A stretch of 5,837 bases of DNA from Mycobacteriaceae bacterium (lineage in GTDB: Bacteria; Actinomycetota; Actinomycetes; Mycobacteriales; Mycobacteriaceae). The stretch covers positions 1 through 5,837 of the forward strand of contig JAFAWC010000225.1 of the NCBI GenBank assembly GCA_019242135.1, read 5' to 3'. Shown here in pieces: positions 5,664 through 5,837 of this stretch. How positions within the stretch are numbered: the stretch's first letter is position 1; the number at the start of each line of letters is the position of its first letter. A model generated the notes under the pieces. It saw nothing but the letters and a program-made list of their open reading frames with translations, was not told the origin of the DNA and searched no databases. The translations under genes and the position numbers were made by a program.

Positions 5664-5837
5664 ATGAGCGCCGACGATATTAACACCGAGATGGCCGAGT
5701 GGGATCCCGAATTCACCGAGAAGGTGGCAGCCACGGTCGGCCCACTGATCAAGCGCTATTTCCGCGCCGAGGTCCGGGGCTTCGAGAAGTTTCCGGTCGA
5801 CGGCGGCGCGCTGGTGGTGTCGAACCACTCCGGCGGC
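5664..5837 (+). CDS. PlsC/LPLAT-type acyltransferase, N-terminal fragment
   Basis: Fifty-eight codons from ATG run open to the right edge. The fragment begins MSADDINTEMAEWDPEF. It then has a helical stretch, VAATVGPLIKRYFRAEVRGF (21-40), and the signature block FPVDGGALVVSNHSGG (43-58). The pattern RxxVRGxExxP...ALVVSNHSGG is typical of lysophospholipid/glycerol-3-phosphate acyltransferases, in which the His of the HX4D motif is catalytic. Here it is His55, and the Asp partner would be residue 60, two codons past the window. Such enzymes transfer an acyl chain from acyl-CoA or acyl-ACP to a lipid acceptor at the membrane. No signal peptide or transmembrane helix is seen in this part. It is divergent from the SDR gene, and a shared role in lipid metabolism is possible but only inferred. 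Family call is good; substrate is open. Confidence 0.75.
   Translation, partial: MSADDINTEMAEWDPEFTEKVAATVGPLIKRYFRAEVRGFEKFPVDGGALVVSNHSGG

Noticed and set aside
2..5837. Insertion sequence, phage, tRNA or defence system
   Set aside because: No transposase, integrase, terminal inverted repeats, tRNA cloverleaf or defence-type domain is seen; the window is filled by metabolic genes.

Overview
The window looks like a chromosomal piece of a high-GC actinobacterium, most likely a Mycobacterium/Mycolicibacterium-type genome or a close relative. The grounds are strong G/C preference at third codon positions, a probable GTG start, AGGAG-type ribosome binding sites, and the mix of gene families (CaiB/BaiF CoA-transferase, crotonase, extended SDR, PlsC-like acyltransferase). 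Genus is inferred from style and family content, not from a marker gene. Coding is dense, with no gene-free stretch over 300 bases.

Left block, + strand, positions 2-4516: three genes in a tight operon-like row. (1) The C-terminal 339 codons of a creatinase/aminopeptidase-P-fold (M24) protein, cut by the left edge, in which four of the five usual metal ligands are changed. (2) Ten bases later, a 317-aa crotonase (enoyl-CoA hydratase superfamily) in which both classical catalytic glutamates are replaced (Tyr150, Ser170) and an extra segment of about 30 residues is present. (3) Almost immediately after, a long two-domain class III (CaiB/BaiF) CoA-transferase of up to 840 aa. Its second domain keeps the catalytic Asp (Asp632), while the first has Glu (Glu236) and other motif losses. 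The gene 2/3 junction carries an array of four 27-bp repeats, each with a GTG and an AGGAG, so the true start is ambiguous (1994 to 2096).

Right block, positions 4518-5837: a minus-strand extended SDR / NAD-dependent epimerase-like gene converges on the CoA-transferase with a single base between the stop codons. It is divergent, across a 78-bp spacer, from the first 58 codons of a PlsC/LPLAT-type acyltransferase cut by the right edge.

How the genes may work together (inference): a CoA-transferase would load a carboxylic acid onto CoA and the atypical crotonase would transform the acyl-CoA. The metal-site-degenerate M24 protein would act upstream, perhaps as a creatinase-like C-N hydrolase or other non-peptidase. 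All three depart from their family's textbook active site, so a catabolic module of unknown substrate is the most interesting reading of this window. The SDR and acyltransferase look like a separate, lipid-related unit.
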